DNA from: Iris pallida
Taxonomy: Eukaryota > Streptophyta > Magnoliopsida > Asparagales > Iridaceae
Direction of reading: 5' to 3'
Assembly (NCBI GenBank): GCA_029216955.1
Contig: JANAVB010029819.1
Coordinates: 29,747,435 to 29,811,434 of the forward strand
Length of the DNA: 64,000 nucleotides
Shown here: positions 1-12,554 of the stretch, piece after piece
Layout: each line of letters starts with the position of its first letter
Numbering within the stretch: position 1 is the first letter of the stretch
Translations under genes and position numbers: made by a program
Notes under the pieces: model-generated
The model's database searches: none
Told to the model about the DNA's origin: nothing
The model's input: the letters and a program-made list of their open reading frames with translations, nothing else

Positions 1-1835
1 ATTCTCTCAATCCACCATTCATTAAATCCCATAGCCCACATCATATAAAGGACGAAGTCCCTATTGACGGTGTCATAAGCTTTCATTAAATCGAGCTTAA
101 CATATGCTTTGTCACTCCCGACTTTATTGAAATCTCTAACGAGTTCATTCGCCAAAAGACAACTCTCCGAGATGCTCCTCCCTTCAATAAATGCTGACTG
201 ATTTAGAGAGATCAGCCCTGACAAAATGGATTTCATGCGGCAGCTCATGATATGAGCGATCACTTTATAGACAAAGCTACAACATGAGATAGGCCTAAAA
301 TCATTCAGGGAAGAAGCCCCAAATTTCTTTGGGATGAGCGTTATGAATGTATGGTTTAATTTCTTTAGAAGCTTACCCATGCAGAAAAAATCCCTGACCG
401 CTTCAAGAAGGAGAATCTTAACTTTATCCCAGTGCTTGATCAAGAACTCAGCGGAGAAACCATCGGGGCCCGACGTCTTGTTGAGTTTAGCCACCAAGAC
501 CACATCCTCGAGCTCCTTGAGGGAGATGATCGCGTGCAGCATGTCGATGGCTTCAACAGTCAAAATCCTCTTACTGATAATGAGAGGCAGGGGGGAAGAG
601 TACTTCTTCACCATTATATAGATGGAAGAAGAAACTAACAACTTTGGAGCTGATGTCGATCGGATTATCAATTCTTTCCCTTTGGAGTCAATCAGGTGAG
701 CTATCTGATTATGATTCTGTCTGTCTTTCACAATCCCATAAAAGAATTTGGAGCACCTATCTCCCTCTTTGATCCAGTCACACCTGGCTTTTTGCTTTAG
801 GAAAATTTCTTCGAGAAGCAACAACTTACTAACTTCTTCCTTGAGTTTGTTCTCCTTGCCCAAGCTCTCCGTGGTCGAGAAGGACTGATTAGAGAGTTGA
901 ATCATCTCAAGTTCTTGAGACTTCTCAACTAGGTAAGCTTTAGGAAGGTTTCCTAGCCATGCTTTGATCTTGACATTTACTACTTTGAGTTTGGAAGAAA
1001 GTTTGAACTGACTAAAACCAGTCACGTGGGAGCTCCACCCTTCATCAAATACTTGGTCGTAGCCGTCAAGAAGGGGCCTACGAGTTGTAATACCTAAAAT
1101 GGAAGGAGAGATGATGGACCTGTCCCGCTTCTGGAAGTTGGTAACAAGCGACGGGTGATCACTCGGACCAGCGGCCTCGCCTTTCACCCCAATGTTCGAA
1201 AACATATCAAACCAGCAGTTATTGCCTAGTGCTCTATCGATTTGACACTCAAAACGATTCTCAGCAGCTTGATTACTCTAAGTCCACACCACACCAGAGC
1301 GTTGAAGGTCGGAGATGCCAGACCGAAGAGAGCATTCCTGAAAATCTCCAAGGACATGGTCGGGGACTGGCCTCCTGCCTCTTTTCTCATGCCTGAACAT
1401 AATGGCATTGAAATCTCCAATGAAGATCAATGGGAGAGATTTCCTAATATCGTTACAGATGTCTTCAATGTCCTTCCATAAGGTAAGTCTCAACCTCCGG
1501 TCATTGAAACCATAGACTGCATCCATGAGCAAGTTCATCCCCCTTTCATTGGAGAATTCGATCACTATAAGTTGCTGAGATTTAAAACGGATAGCGCCTT
1601 TCCAAGTATTCCTATTCCACATGACCCATATCTGAGCTATCTTATTGAGATGAAGGTTATGAACCGTCTCCCAGTTGCTAGGGGTCTTTCTCTTCAGCAG
1701 ATCAAGCGATTTGATTTTGGATTCTTGCAAAATGATAATCGAGCTACCGTGTCTCCTCATGAGATCCCGAACACTCCTCCATCTCCTTATCGAGTTTGAT
1801 CCCCTAACATTCCATGCGAGGATCGACATCAACAA
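1..1835 (-). pseudogene. LINE ORF2: endonuclease-reverse transcriptase, partial and frameshifted
   Basis: The N-terminal 185 residues (1835 to 1278) are an AP-type endonuclease (exonuclease/endonuclease/phosphatase fold) that nicks target DNA. They show LAWNVRG at the start, the QESK catalytic region and FIGDFNAI. The frame then stops at 1278 after GVVWT. The RT is open in another frame from about 1000 to 1. It has the linker WIKEGDRCSKFF, then KTSGPDGF, LIPKKFG, NDFRPISCC, NQSAFIEGR and LDLMKAYDTV, the first catalytic-Asp region. These are classic LINE RT motifs in correct order. The YADD box and RNase H would lie beyond base 1. It would act in target-primed reverse transcription at a nicked chromosome site, but is inactive here because of the EN-RT frame break. 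Confidence 0.9.
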
Positions 1836-2081
1836 CTAATCGAGTGGTCCTTCGCAAGTCTCTCACTCATCCTAAAAGGTGCGGATGACTGTTCTGAATT
1901 GGATGGATCAACATCTTTACCTCCCTAAGAGTTAGAATCCTTTCTCTGCATTACTGTTGCCCATTGGGGATTGGGTTTCTTAAGATGAGTCTCCTCTCTA
2001 TCCCTATTATCAATAGATTTTTAGCTGCTCCCGTGGGCCTTGAATGTCCCCCTGCATTCTTCTTTCTGAGTTTAGTGATCC

Positions 2082-3480
2082 TTAGCCTCTGCTGATGCCA
2101 TATCTTCTTTGGCTACCTGAGCTTTCTTTCCTAAGCGATCCCAAGCTAGGACTTTCTATGGCCAACACCAGCTTATTAGCCATAGAGGCATGGCCGACTC
2201 TCTTTTCTAGAATTGAAGGCCTTGAGCTATCTTCATGAAGCATCATGCTCATTTTCTGACCCTCTACAGTTAATGGAGAGTTTGCCGAAAACCCTTCAGT
2301 CGTATGAATTATGTCCATATCTTGAAGAAGCTCCTTGCTGCTCGCAGACTACCCCCCTTCAAGTCCCGTGTTAATCTCCATCTCCCTCAGCTCTGTTTCC
2401 CTCATACATTCATCTCCTGCTCCGAATTGGTCTTCCTCCTCAACCCCTATTGAGTTTTCCTTGGGCCCTTCTTCTGTGATAGGAGCCTCTGTCCAGGAAT
2501 AATTTGTTTGGAGATGTCCAAAACTCTTACAAATTAAGCATGACGGGGGAACATATTCGTATTCTACCTTTTGAGAAAATACTTGGCCATTAGGAATCAT
2601 GTACTCGATGACTCGTGGAAGACTGACCCCTGCTTCCACTTCAATGAAGACTCGAGCATAGGAGATCCTTGTCTTCTTAGTCTTGGCTTCGTCTGCTTTG
2701 ATAGGAATTCCTAAAAGACTAGATAATTTTATAAGCATGGGAATACTCTAATATTGGATCGGGAGATCCGGGAATCTGACCCAAACTGGAGCCAAAAGGA
2801 GGATGTCTCTCTCGCATTTAATCCCAGTGGTCCAGCGCTTGAGGATCATCACCCTACCATCAAATGTCTAAGGACCCCCGTGCAGTATCCACTCCATATC
2901 CTCTACCATCCCGAAACGGACGAAAAAAAATTTGTTTCTCTAGAGAAGAATTCCATGTCTCCTTTCGGGTGCCAAACCCTGTTAGCGTAAGCTTTGATTT
3001 GGCCGTAGAATAGCCTATTTCGCATTACGTATAACACCACCATGTTCTTCCAGTATTCCTCCGTCTCCTTCATGTCCTCTCCGGTGAACTTTGCCATCAC
3101 ACGACCTTCTTTACGGATTGGCTCAATGTATTACATCTCATCGATAGCCGAGGGACAATTAGCTCTACACAACTCTTCCCATGTTCTTTCTTTTGCCTCT
3201 TCCCCTTGGCCCTTTGCTTCTTGGACCCTTCCACGAGGGTGATTGCTGGCCTTTTCTTTTCCACTAAAAGTGCCTCTGGCTTCCATTGGGGCTCCTTCCC
3301 AGCTCTAGAAGCTGTCGATGACGGGAACGCTCTGTTCCTGCCGGCTTGCTTCCTCTCTTCGTCTTGGGTTGCTCTGCTAATTTGGGCTTGAACCTTGGCT
3401 CTCCATACTTGGCTTTTCTTCTCTCCTACCGCCCTCGGTTGGACTGACAGACACCTAGATCCCCCTCTTTCTCCTACTGA
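2082..3480 (-). pseudogene. LINE ORF1: DUF4283/CCHC RNA-binding protein, broken
   Basis: A basic, low-complexity N-terminus (about 3480-3150) leads into a DUF4283-type region (about 3100-2740). The hallmark GGPWTFDG motif is readable, but with a TAG where Trp should be, and RFPDLPIQY is followed by a second TAG at another expected Trp. The next segment (2738-2349) ends with a plant LINE zinc knuckle beginning CLICKSFGH. An acidic tail may continue to 2082. In living elements this protein coats LINE RNA. A frameshift near 2900 separates two DUF4283 pieces. The start codon cannot be fixed because the leader has several frame breaks. Confidence 0.8.
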
Positions 3481-3663
3481 TTACATCGAATCTCTATTTT
3501 AGGGAAGAACTCGTCGCCATCTCTGGACCGTGGACCACCCTCCAGCCTCGTCCCACTCCTCTTTCCTTCTCTCCTCGGCTTAAGCGATGCTGGAGACAGT
3601 GCCCGAATCCCAATCCTTTCAGGTATTTAGAGCGCCGCCTATGGAGCTCGGGAAGCTAGCCCT

Positions 3664-3712
3664 AGCCATTATATAATATATATAAATATAAATATAAATA
3701 TATATATATATG

Positions 3713-3746
<34 letters not shown>

Positions 3747-3872
3747 TAATTTTATTTTATTTTATTATTTGATATACCTATATATATATTTAGTTATATA
3801 TATACTAATCCTAAAATGTATCATACAATATATAACTAAATATATATATATAGGTATATCAAAAAATAAAAT

Positions 3873-3921
<49 letters not shown>

Positions 3922-3922
3922 C
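3664..3922. repeat. (AT)n tract containing a 140-bp AT-rich hairpin
   Basis: Alternating TA tracts flank an almost perfect inverted repeat. The left arm is about 3745-3803 and the right arm about 3826-3883, with a loop of some 22 bp. The arms contain a run of TTTTA units, then GATATACC and TTTAGTTATATATA. This could be a small MITE inserted in a microsatellite, or a hairpin grown by replication slippage. Confidence 0.75.
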
Positions 3923-4204
3923 CAATCATATATAGGCTTACCTTATGTTAGATATTCAGGCATGTAAAAAGACCAACTCTACCCCTCAAAAGGAAAAATA
4001 AAAATAAAGCAAGGGTAATACGGAGATTTGGCTTTATTCATGTTGGTAGGTTCCTGGTAGAGGATTGCAGCAAAGGTTGAGTAGGGGTCCGGCTTGAGAA
4101 GAAGTTTAGTAGGGATCTGGAGTGAGTGTAGACACTTGTTCTAAATGGATAGTGGGGGTCTGGTCTTTTGTGACACGTACTTCTTAGTAGGGGTCTGATA
4201 CAAG
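3923..4204. other. Unassigned spacer with degenerate short repeats
   Basis: No gene or terminal repeat is recognised. Between about 4080 and 4210 the words AGTAGGGGTC and GTAGGGATCTG recur, suggesting a decayed minisatellite. The 3' subterminal region of CACTA-0 would be expected here but is not recognisable. Confidence 0.4.
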
Positions 4205-6580
4205 ATTCTGGATTAAATTGGTCAACAAACAGTATCAAGGTTATGTTCTACTATGCTATCAAAGGACATAGGTGACATATCCAAGTCAAGAATTAAATTA
4301 GCAGTAGCTCTTGTAGAATCTTGTCTTGGTACTTGCATATCTTTTTCTGGTATGGGCAAATCTTGTCTTGAGATTTTTCTTTCTTCTTCTTTAAAAAATA
4401 CTTTCATTCCTGTTTTGATGGCTCTGGATACTTCTTCCATCATATATTTTTATTTTAAGATGATCCTAGCCGGCTCTATGCCATAGTTATATGTCAACTC
4501 CACAATCTCCCGTAAGATGCCATAGAAATCATTGCCCGGATTGACATCTTTATAGTTTGTAGATCGAATACACAAACAACTACTTTTGGTCGAATCAAGA
4601 TCCGAAAAGTTCTCTTTGGTCGGAGCATTTGTTGACTTGTACCTAAACCCATTCACACAATAACTTGGCCATATTTTGACGAAATAAATGGACCCCTTGG
4701 CTAGAGTTCTAATAGACTCATTCTCTAGTATTACGTCCGGACGATCGACCTAAATACCACAAGATAAGATGAGTGCGGCCAAATTCATCACACTTGTATT
4801 GATTATGTTGTCAAACACATTCTTCTCGATATGGATGACATCAAGGTTATGTCTGATCAGATTAGTGCTCCAATAAGGCAGGTCCCAGAATATACTTTTT
4901 TCATCCAATTATGAGTACGGCCAAATTATCACACTTGTATCCCTTTGTAGGATCTTCGATAGCACTTGGAAAATCCTTAACCTTCTCCCATATCGTGCCT
5001 CTGGTCCACCTTGGCGGTAGATTGGCCTTTTCTACAATGCTGGCACGAAATGCATTCCTGTTCCTCCGAAATGGATGGTCCTTCGGCAAGAACTGTCGAT
5101 GACAATCGAAGAAGCACAATTTTCCTCCGTATTTTATACAGAAAGCCTTTGTGTAGTCCATGCAATACGGACATGAGAGACGACCATGAGTGCTCCATCC
5201 AGATAATATTCTATAGGCCATAAAGTTGTTGATGGTCCACATCAGTGCGGCCCTCATCTGAAAATTTTGCTTTCTAAAAATATTGTAGGTATTGGCACCT
5301 ACTTCCCATAGCTGATTTAACTCATATATCAATGGCTGTAAATACACATCGATGTTCCTCTTCGGATTATTCGGACCCGGGATAATAATGGTGAGAAACA
5401 TATACGGAGTCTTTATCTACATCCAAGGTGGTAGATTGTACGGAGTGACGATCAAAGGCCAACACGAATACTGGAAGCCCGAAAGTCCAAATGGGGTAAA
5501 ACCGTCGGAGGAGAGACCCAATCTGACATTACACGGATCCGAAGCAAAATCTGGATACTCTCGATCAAAGTGCTTCCATGCTTCTCCATCAGATGGGTGA
5601 TCCAACACTCCTTCGATCTTTTTCGTCCGTGCCAGCTTATATTTTCTGTAGCCTCCTTCACCATAAACAACTTTTGCAACCGTGACGTCAACGGCATGTA
5701 ATGCATCGAATCGTTAGGCTTCCTTGCACCGGAGTCCTACTTGAACTTGTTGCCTTGTAGCGATCAGCACCACAAAATCTGCACACGTCTTCATCCTTAT
5801 CGTCTTTGTAGTACAACATGCACCCGTTGTGACATGCATCAATTTTCTCGTATCCCATCCAGAGAGATCTCACCTTCTTTTAGACCGGTAGAAGTCTGTA
5901 GATAACTTTGTACCTCCCGGTAAGATCTCTATAATCAACACGATGATTCGGTTGTATCATTCTTGAGACATGTTAAAATCGAACTTGATGCTCAGCAGTC
6001 TTGTAACCACCTCCAACGGTTAATGATCCTCACAGCCAGGATACAAAAGAGTCCTTGCATTCTCCAGCAACTCCATGAACTTTGTAGCATCGGCATTTGG
6101 TGCCTCCTCTACCGCATCATGATTGTCTGGATCGAAACTAGGCCCCGCAGCATCAAAAACCATATTCACCCACCCTTCATCATAACAAGCGTGGTCATGG
6201 ACATCCATATACAGGAAATTAGACTCCAGCTCCGATGCTAAAGGCACAAGTTCTCCGTATGACGTCTACTGACAGTAATTCGGCATAAAACCTCTCGAGT
6301 ACAAATGATATGTCACATCCACTTCTTGATGATATTTTTTGTTGCGATATCTCATACATGGACACTTAATTTTGGTACGGTCCATGTACTGAGGGAAAGC
6401 CTTGGTGAACTGCAGGAATTGCTCTACCCCATGTATAAATTCATCCCGCACATCGCACATGTCATCAGGATGACGATTGTACATCCACGAACGATGCCAC
6501 AGATAGTAATTCATATCTATTTGATAAGAATTTTGCAAAGATGGATACACATTATTCGAGTATATTCCAAATTGATGCAT
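4205..6580 (-). pseudogene. CACTA transposase: tnp2-like fused by deletion to a DUF4216-like C-terminus
   Basis: It begins with a transposase-associated domain (6580-6248) containing SWMYNRHPDD, DEFIHGVEQFLQF and KCPCMRYRN. A TAG then replaces the Trp expected before TSYGE. The tnp2 domain follows: KIDACHNGCMLYYKDD and a CRFCG zinc-binding segment (about 5873-5750), HPSDGEAWKHFD (near 5600), YSCWPLIVTPYNLPPWM, MFLTIIIPGP (5401), SGWSTHGRLSCPYCMD, and finally HIEKNVFDNIINT (about 4810). Instead of the rest of tnp2, the sequence passes by 4656 into VNGFRYKS and DFYGILREIVELTY, a DUF4216-like start, so the middle is deleted. Several stops (TAG, TAA, TGA) show it is dead. The living protein would bind element ends and catalyse DDE-type cut-and-paste. 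Confidence 0.85.
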
Positions 6581-6654
6581 ATAGACACATGAGTATCAAA
6601 TGAGTATCGTCACATGTTCAAGAAGAAGGCCCCCTCTCTGACCCCCCCTATTTG

Positions 6655-7235
6655 ACCCCCCTTTACTTCCCTACTTCGTATTCGACTCTCGAAGCATCCT
6701 ATTCAGCATCATATGAAATCTTCCTCAAAATCAGCCTAGAGAAGTGTGGAAATATTAATGTTAACCAAGGTTCACAGTATCGGTATCAGTATCAAAATCG
6801 TTTTCGGTATCATTTACGGTTGATATCTTGAATCTCATAACTTCTGCTAGAAGAGCACAATGTAGAGCCAAACGCGAAGCAGAGCTTCACATTCAAAATA
6901 TTAGAAGGAAAAAGTTTTCGATTGGCGGTGGGACGAGTCAGAATCCTTTCTCATCCCACCACCAATCGAAAACTTTTTACTTGTAATATTTTGAATATAA
7001 AACTCTGCTTCACGTTTGGCTCTACATTATACTTTGCTAGCAAAAGCTATGAGATTCATGATATCAACCGTAAATGATACCGATAATGATACCAATACCG
7101 AAATTGATACTGTGAACCTTGATTAATATTAATATTTCTACACTTCTCTAGGGTGAGGTTGAGGTAGATATCCTATGATACGAAATAGTCTGCTCAATGA
7201 CCCGAATGAGAAGAAAGGAAGTAGGAAAGCTCACT
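6655..7235. mobile_element. Foldback/MITE element, about 580-bp imperfect palindrome
   Basis: Arms run roughly 6655-6935 and 6945-7235 around a centre near 6940. Matching landmarks on the two sides are CTAGAGAAGTGT, CAAGGTTCACAGTATC, the AAACTTTTTCC/AAAACTTTTTAC block and GCTCTACATT. Inside the outer arms lies a TATCGG-rich segment resembling the termini of the MITE at 7582. There is no coding capacity. A clean target duplication is not visible because the palindrome grades into its flanks. It lies in the 5' part of CACTA-0. Confidence 0.8.
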
Positions 7236-7573
7236 CTATACCCTCTAGGATACTATAATATACTACTAGTATACTCACTCTATACACTCTTACTTATGCA
7301 AGCATTTTGAGGCAATCAGCGTTATACTAGATTTTCGAAAAAATCTATAACTCTGATAGGCCCAAAAGGCTTGGCATAAGTAAATTTAATTTCTATAGAA
7401 GGGCTGAAAATATTGTACCAATCATACCTAACTTCTAGGATACTCTATACACTGTAGGTACTAGGATACTTTTAGCAAGGTTCTCAGAGTAGGTAATCCC
7501 CAATATCTTAGGATACTCTGTACACTCTAGGTACTAGGATAATCTATATATACACTCTAGGTACTAGGATTCT
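7236..7573. repeat. Degenerate minisatellite-like DNA around TAGGATACT
   Basis: The word CTAGGATACTCT and variants such as GTACTAGGATA and ACACTCTAGGTACTAGGAT recur irregularly here and again at 8067-8170, on both sides of the MITE. This indicates one decayed repeat tract split by the MITE. No ORF or known domain is present. Confidence 0.55.
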
Positions 7574-7581
7574 CTATATAC

Positions 7582-8058
7582 CATGGTTCACAGTATCGGT
7601 ATCGAAATCAGTATCGAACTATTCCTACGAGTATTGGTATCGTCGATATCGGTAGTATTGGCGGTTTCGGATTGGAGTATCGAAATTTTTGGTATCAAAA
7701 AAATAATTATTAATAAATTATTTACATTTAAAAACATATACTTTATATATTTAGGCATAATTTAAGTATTTTCAGTGTTATTTCGTAGTGCTTTTGAAAT
7801 TAAATAACATTGCAATCACCTTTAGCGATTGGTTTACAAATAATAGATTGATTTTCTTCTTTTACATATTTTTACAATCTTATTATGCTTTAAACCCTTG
7901 ATGAGTTGCCTTTTTCGTTTAATTTTCTTTGCCAAATTGACCGAAAAAAAGACCCTCAATGTTGGTATCGGTAAGTATCGGGTATCGGTCGGTATCGGAT
8001 CGGGACATGCCAAACCGTATCGATATCGGATCAATATCGGCCGATACTTTAAACCATG
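7582..8058. mobile_element. hAT-type MITE with perfect 8-bp target duplication
   Basis: The element starts CATGGTTCACAGTATCGG and ends with the inverted counterpart (reverse complement CATGGTTTAAAGTATCGG). Both ends are flanked by CTATATAC (7574-7581 and 8059-8066). An 8-bp duplication with CA...TG-type inverted termini is diagnostic of the hAT superfamily. The 477-bp interior is rich in GTATCGG words and has no transposase, so it is non-autonomous. Confidence 0.9.
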
Positions 8059-8283
8059 CTATATACTTCTTAGGATACCTCATGTTCTAACCTGCCATAG
8101 GATACTCACCTCCCAGACACTCAAGTTCATTCATAGGATACCTCACTTTAACACTCACTCACTAGGATGCACATTAGCCCATAGCCACTCATGTGTTCTC
8201 ATAATGGGGTTGCCACATAAAACTACTTTTTGACAGTCCCCTCCTCTCCAAATTATCATATACTTACAAGCATGTGAGTGTGA

Positions 8284-8420
8284 CACACCAAAAAGCGTGC
8301 CATGTCAGCGTGTGTGTGTAGTGTTAGTGTCGTATCAGCGTGTCGTGACAGCATGTGTTTGTATCATGTCAGCGTGTGTGTGTGTGTCGGGTCACCGTGT
8401 GTGTGTGTCGTGACTGTATC
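8284..8420 (+). repeat. Degenerate (GT)n minisatellite
   Basis: Units built on CAGCGTGTGTGTG alternate with GTGTCGTGACAG-like words. It encodes nothing recognisable and lies in the putative 5' region of CACTA-0. Confidence 0.6.
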
Positions 8421-8734
8421 AGTACGTCAGAAGAAGGGAGCTAGGGTTAGGGTTTATCTGCCTTGGTCGAAGTCAGGTCGGGGTCGCCAGGGATGGAGAA
8501 GCGACGAAGGGGACTGGTCGGGTTGGCGTCGACGAGGGGACTCGACGGTAGAGGTACGACGGAGGGACGGGGATCGTCGATGGAGGAGGGTCGCTGAGGG
8601 GAGGGGGTCGCCGCGAGGACGGGTCGCCGGGGACGAGAGGGGGGGAGGAGGTTATCAGAGATGAGAGGGGAAGGGGAAGAGAGATTTGGGGCTCGAGGCA
8701 CGAGGGAGATCAAAAATTTTGGGGGAATGAAAAT
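8421..8734 (-). promoter_or_regulatory. Putative CACTA-0 leader: telo-box and purine/pyrimidine-skewed DNA
   Basis: On the minus strand this is C/T-rich and includes AAACCCTAACCCTAG near 8440-8452, which matches the plant telo-box (AAACCCTAA). A proline/serine-rich open frame (8713-8447) covers it but looks like a composition artefact. CACTA-1 has an analogous CT-rich leader and telomere-like words at the same relative place, suggesting promoter/5' UTR DNA. The regulatory role is inferred. Confidence 0.4.
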
Positions 8735-8991
8735 GAATTCAATCGGTTCCTAGCAACCTATATGAAAGATTTTAGCGACATCTTATAAAGATGTCGCTAA
8801 ACATCGCTATTAACTAATAAACTTGCGACGTACTGGAGTAAGAGTCACAAAACATAATTCTAGTCGCTATTAGTCGCTGAATACGACGTTCAGCAATGTC
8901 ACTTTGATACGTCACTAAATACAGAAAAAAATAACGACGTATTTAGCCAAAGTCGCTAATGTCATCGCCAATATGACTTATTGAGGTAGTG
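8735..8991 (-). repeat. CACTA-0 terminal and subterminal repeats
   Basis: The outer end (CACTACCTCAATA from 8991 inward) is followed by clustered AGCGAC/GTCGCTA motifs in both orientations, for example near 8773, 8795, 8860 and 8952. In CACTA elements such short subterminal repeats are binding sites for the TnpA-like protein that brings the ends together. Confidence 0.75.
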
Positions 8992-8994
8992 CAA

Positions 8995-10096
<1,102 letters not shown>

Positions 10097-10270
10097 TACA
10101 ATTTTTTGTACATCATGCTCCTATGTCTTTGTTTTAGTTCTTCCCTTGCATGATCTCGTAATTTTCTTCTTGAAGTGTATCGCATGATCAGTAGAAGTTT
10201 CCTATGGATTATAATTTTCCTATGGATTCTAGCATAGACTCATATAGGCAACAATGGACTACCCTAGACT

Positions 10271-12130
10271 TGTACAACATTTATCGATTTAATATAGATA
10301 TTTAATATAAACTATATTTTATAATCTATATTGACTATAGAGGTACTTTACCGTAGCTTTAATTTTTTGAAACACAATAATTATCGATTTATCAAATCTA
10401 GTTCCATATTCGTGTTCTTGACTTGTTTTCCAATTTCGATTCGGGACTCGACATGTTCCAACCCAAATGACACAATATATAGTTTTGACCTATTTTGAGC
10501 CTACTACACACATGCCAATGGTGTGCCACTCAATTGGGTTCCCATGTGCTATTTTATTTTAAGTGACATATAAGTTGAAACTATAGACATATTGGACTCA
10601 AATCGATCACAAAAATTCCACCAACCTAAAACTAGTCCGACTAGGGACCCATTGACCCTATTCTAGGATACCATAACCTATTAGACATATTTTTTACTAA
10701 TTTTTTATGAAATAATGGCAACCATATTGATTTAAATATATTTTTTAATAACCCTATAACTACTTTCCTAATTAGGACCCAATCAAATCTCTTGGAGATA
10801 CACTTTTGATTTAAACTATCAAATCTCTGCCAAATCTTGCCAAACTAAATCTAGAATCTCCCAAATTGTTTTCTCTCACGTAACTAGCACCCCTTCCATT
10901 TATTTTGTGCGATTTTGAAATATTAAAATATCAAAACCCGAGAGGCTCTTGGCCCCTATCCGCCAATAAACCTGTTGTCCCGACCCTTCCAAGCCACTTA
11001 TATCACCTCTCACGCAAAGCCAAGACCTTCCTCTTCAACCCTAGCAAGCCCCTGAATACGACAACTTTGTGAGGAGTTACGAATTTTAGAAGTCACCGGA
11101 AGTTGAGTTCTAAGTCCGAATCATTTCAGTAGGTACATTATTTTGCATTTAAGGTTTCATGTACTTTCACCTTCATTCTATCGTGAAACCAAAACAATTG
11201 AAAAAGATCTTTGTGCCTATTTTCATGTTCAATTGGCCACCCATACAGTTCCAAACGGTTTGGTCGGGGTGTCCGTTCTACGAATAGGTGTCCAAAATAG
11301 ACCAGATATATTGCGAGCCAATTTTCATATACTTTCGTGCCACTTTGACCTCCATATATTTTTGGTAAGAAACTAGAATTCCTAAGCTTTCCAGAGAATA
11401 TACTTTTGTAAGGTTTTGATTTTGTTTGCTATTTATTAAAAAATTGGACATTTTACCGTAATATCGAAACACGGTAATCCATGAGTTCTACGTGTCCAAT
11501 TGATTTGAAACTTCGTATACCATTACCAAATTAATTATTGTGCATGTTTTCATGATAAATATATAATTTTATATATTTTTTGTGATTTTTCAAAATTAAT
11601 ATTTCTAAATATTTATGGTTTCGGGACTCAAATCATAGACCAAGTCTAGAAATAGTGTTGTAGAATCAATATAGGACTTGTTTACTTATTTTTCTACCAA
11701 TAAATTTTGATCAATAAAATTGTAGAATATTTTTAGATATTTTTCAAGAATTAAAAATAATATTTTATGTTATTAATATATTATTTTCACAGGTAGATAA
11801 TGATATATATGTTATATTGTGTAGAATAGTTAATATGACAAGTTTTGGAAAACTTAAATTATTATGGTCTATATAAGGTGAGTTGTAGAGAGTTATTAAT
11901 AATAGAATACTTATTATAGGTCGACGTGACGAGAGTAGTGAGGACTTTGGAGTTGGTCAGACATACACGTAGTCAAAGATTACAGACAAGTGTACCTTGC
12001 CATTGCTACAGATTATTTTCTTTTCTTTTTTTTTTACTTTTGTTTATCATGACGTAGGATTGGTCGGTACTTTAGTGTCTGTATCACATGCGGGTGCCGA
12101 TGTCATTTATTAAAATCGAGTATCGATACT
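10271..12130 (+). repeat. Y 5' LTR, first part
   Basis: It begins TGTACAACATTTATCG after AGACT. From ATATTTTATAATCTATATTGAC onward it aligns with 53765-55660, sharing for example the phrases GACTCGACAT, GTGCCACTCAATTGGGTT and CGACGTGACGAGAGTAG. It is broken at 12130 by element X and resumes at 41394. No ORF is recognised. Confidence 0.75.
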
Positions 12131-12522
12131 TGTAATCCTCTAAAAAATTTAAGAATTTTTTATTATTTTATTCGCTTAAATAATTTGTTTTAAATTATTT
12201 TGTTATTTATTTATAAATAAATATTGTCTTAGTCATGCTTAAATTTTGTTATGCACACTGACTAGACAATATGGCACGGCTAGTGCAATCAAATGCCTTG
12301 ACAAGCATATTATTTGTAGGTGTCACTAGATTTATTTATTTTTATCCTCTGTTGATTAAAATTTATCAAATCGTATTTTGTTTATATTTCTCGTATTAAA
12401 CATTTATTTATTATCTTTTAGAAGACAAAAAAGGGATTTTGATTTCATATAAGTACTAATAATAGAAGTGGGAGTGTACACACCCTAATTTCTGATACCC
12501 TACTAATTTGTTGTTCAAATCA

Positions 12523-12554
<32 letters not shown>

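Larger units (their letters stand above)
1..3480 (-). mobile_element. L1-type LINE (non-LTR retrotransposon), 3' end outside the window
   Basis: Reading the minus strand there is an ORF1 with a DUF4283-like domain and a CCHC knuckle, then an AP-endonuclease domain, then a LINE reverse transcriptase. This is the standard order of plant L1 elements. The 5' edge is uncertain: a purine/pyrimidine-rich leader continues to about 3640 and then meets (AT)n DNA. The RT is cut by the window edge, so the 3' UTR, poly(A) and target duplication cannot be seen. Stops and frameshifts in both ORFs show a dead copy. Confidence 0.9.
4205..8991 (-). mobile_element. CACTA-0: decayed CACTA (En/Spm) transposon, 3' end lost
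   Basis: The right end is a CACTA terminus: read from 8991 on the minus strand it begins CACTACCTCAATAAGTC and is followed by a subterminal region with repeated GCGAC/GTCGC words (8760-8985). A tnp2-type transposase pseudogene lies on the same strand at 6580-4205. No matching left terminus or subterminal repeats are visible, so the 3' side is truncated or too diverged. A foldback (6655-7235) and an hAT MITE (7582-8058) inserted later between the leader and the transposase. That the 8991 terminus and the tnp2 body are one element is inferred from orientation and spacing. The base triplet CAA follows the terminus; its partner is unseen. Confidence 0.65.

Noticed and set aside
8447..8713. Proline/serine-rich 88-codon frame as a CACTA-0 protein
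   Set aside because: Skewed composition, no homology I recognise, and no link to the transposase frame.
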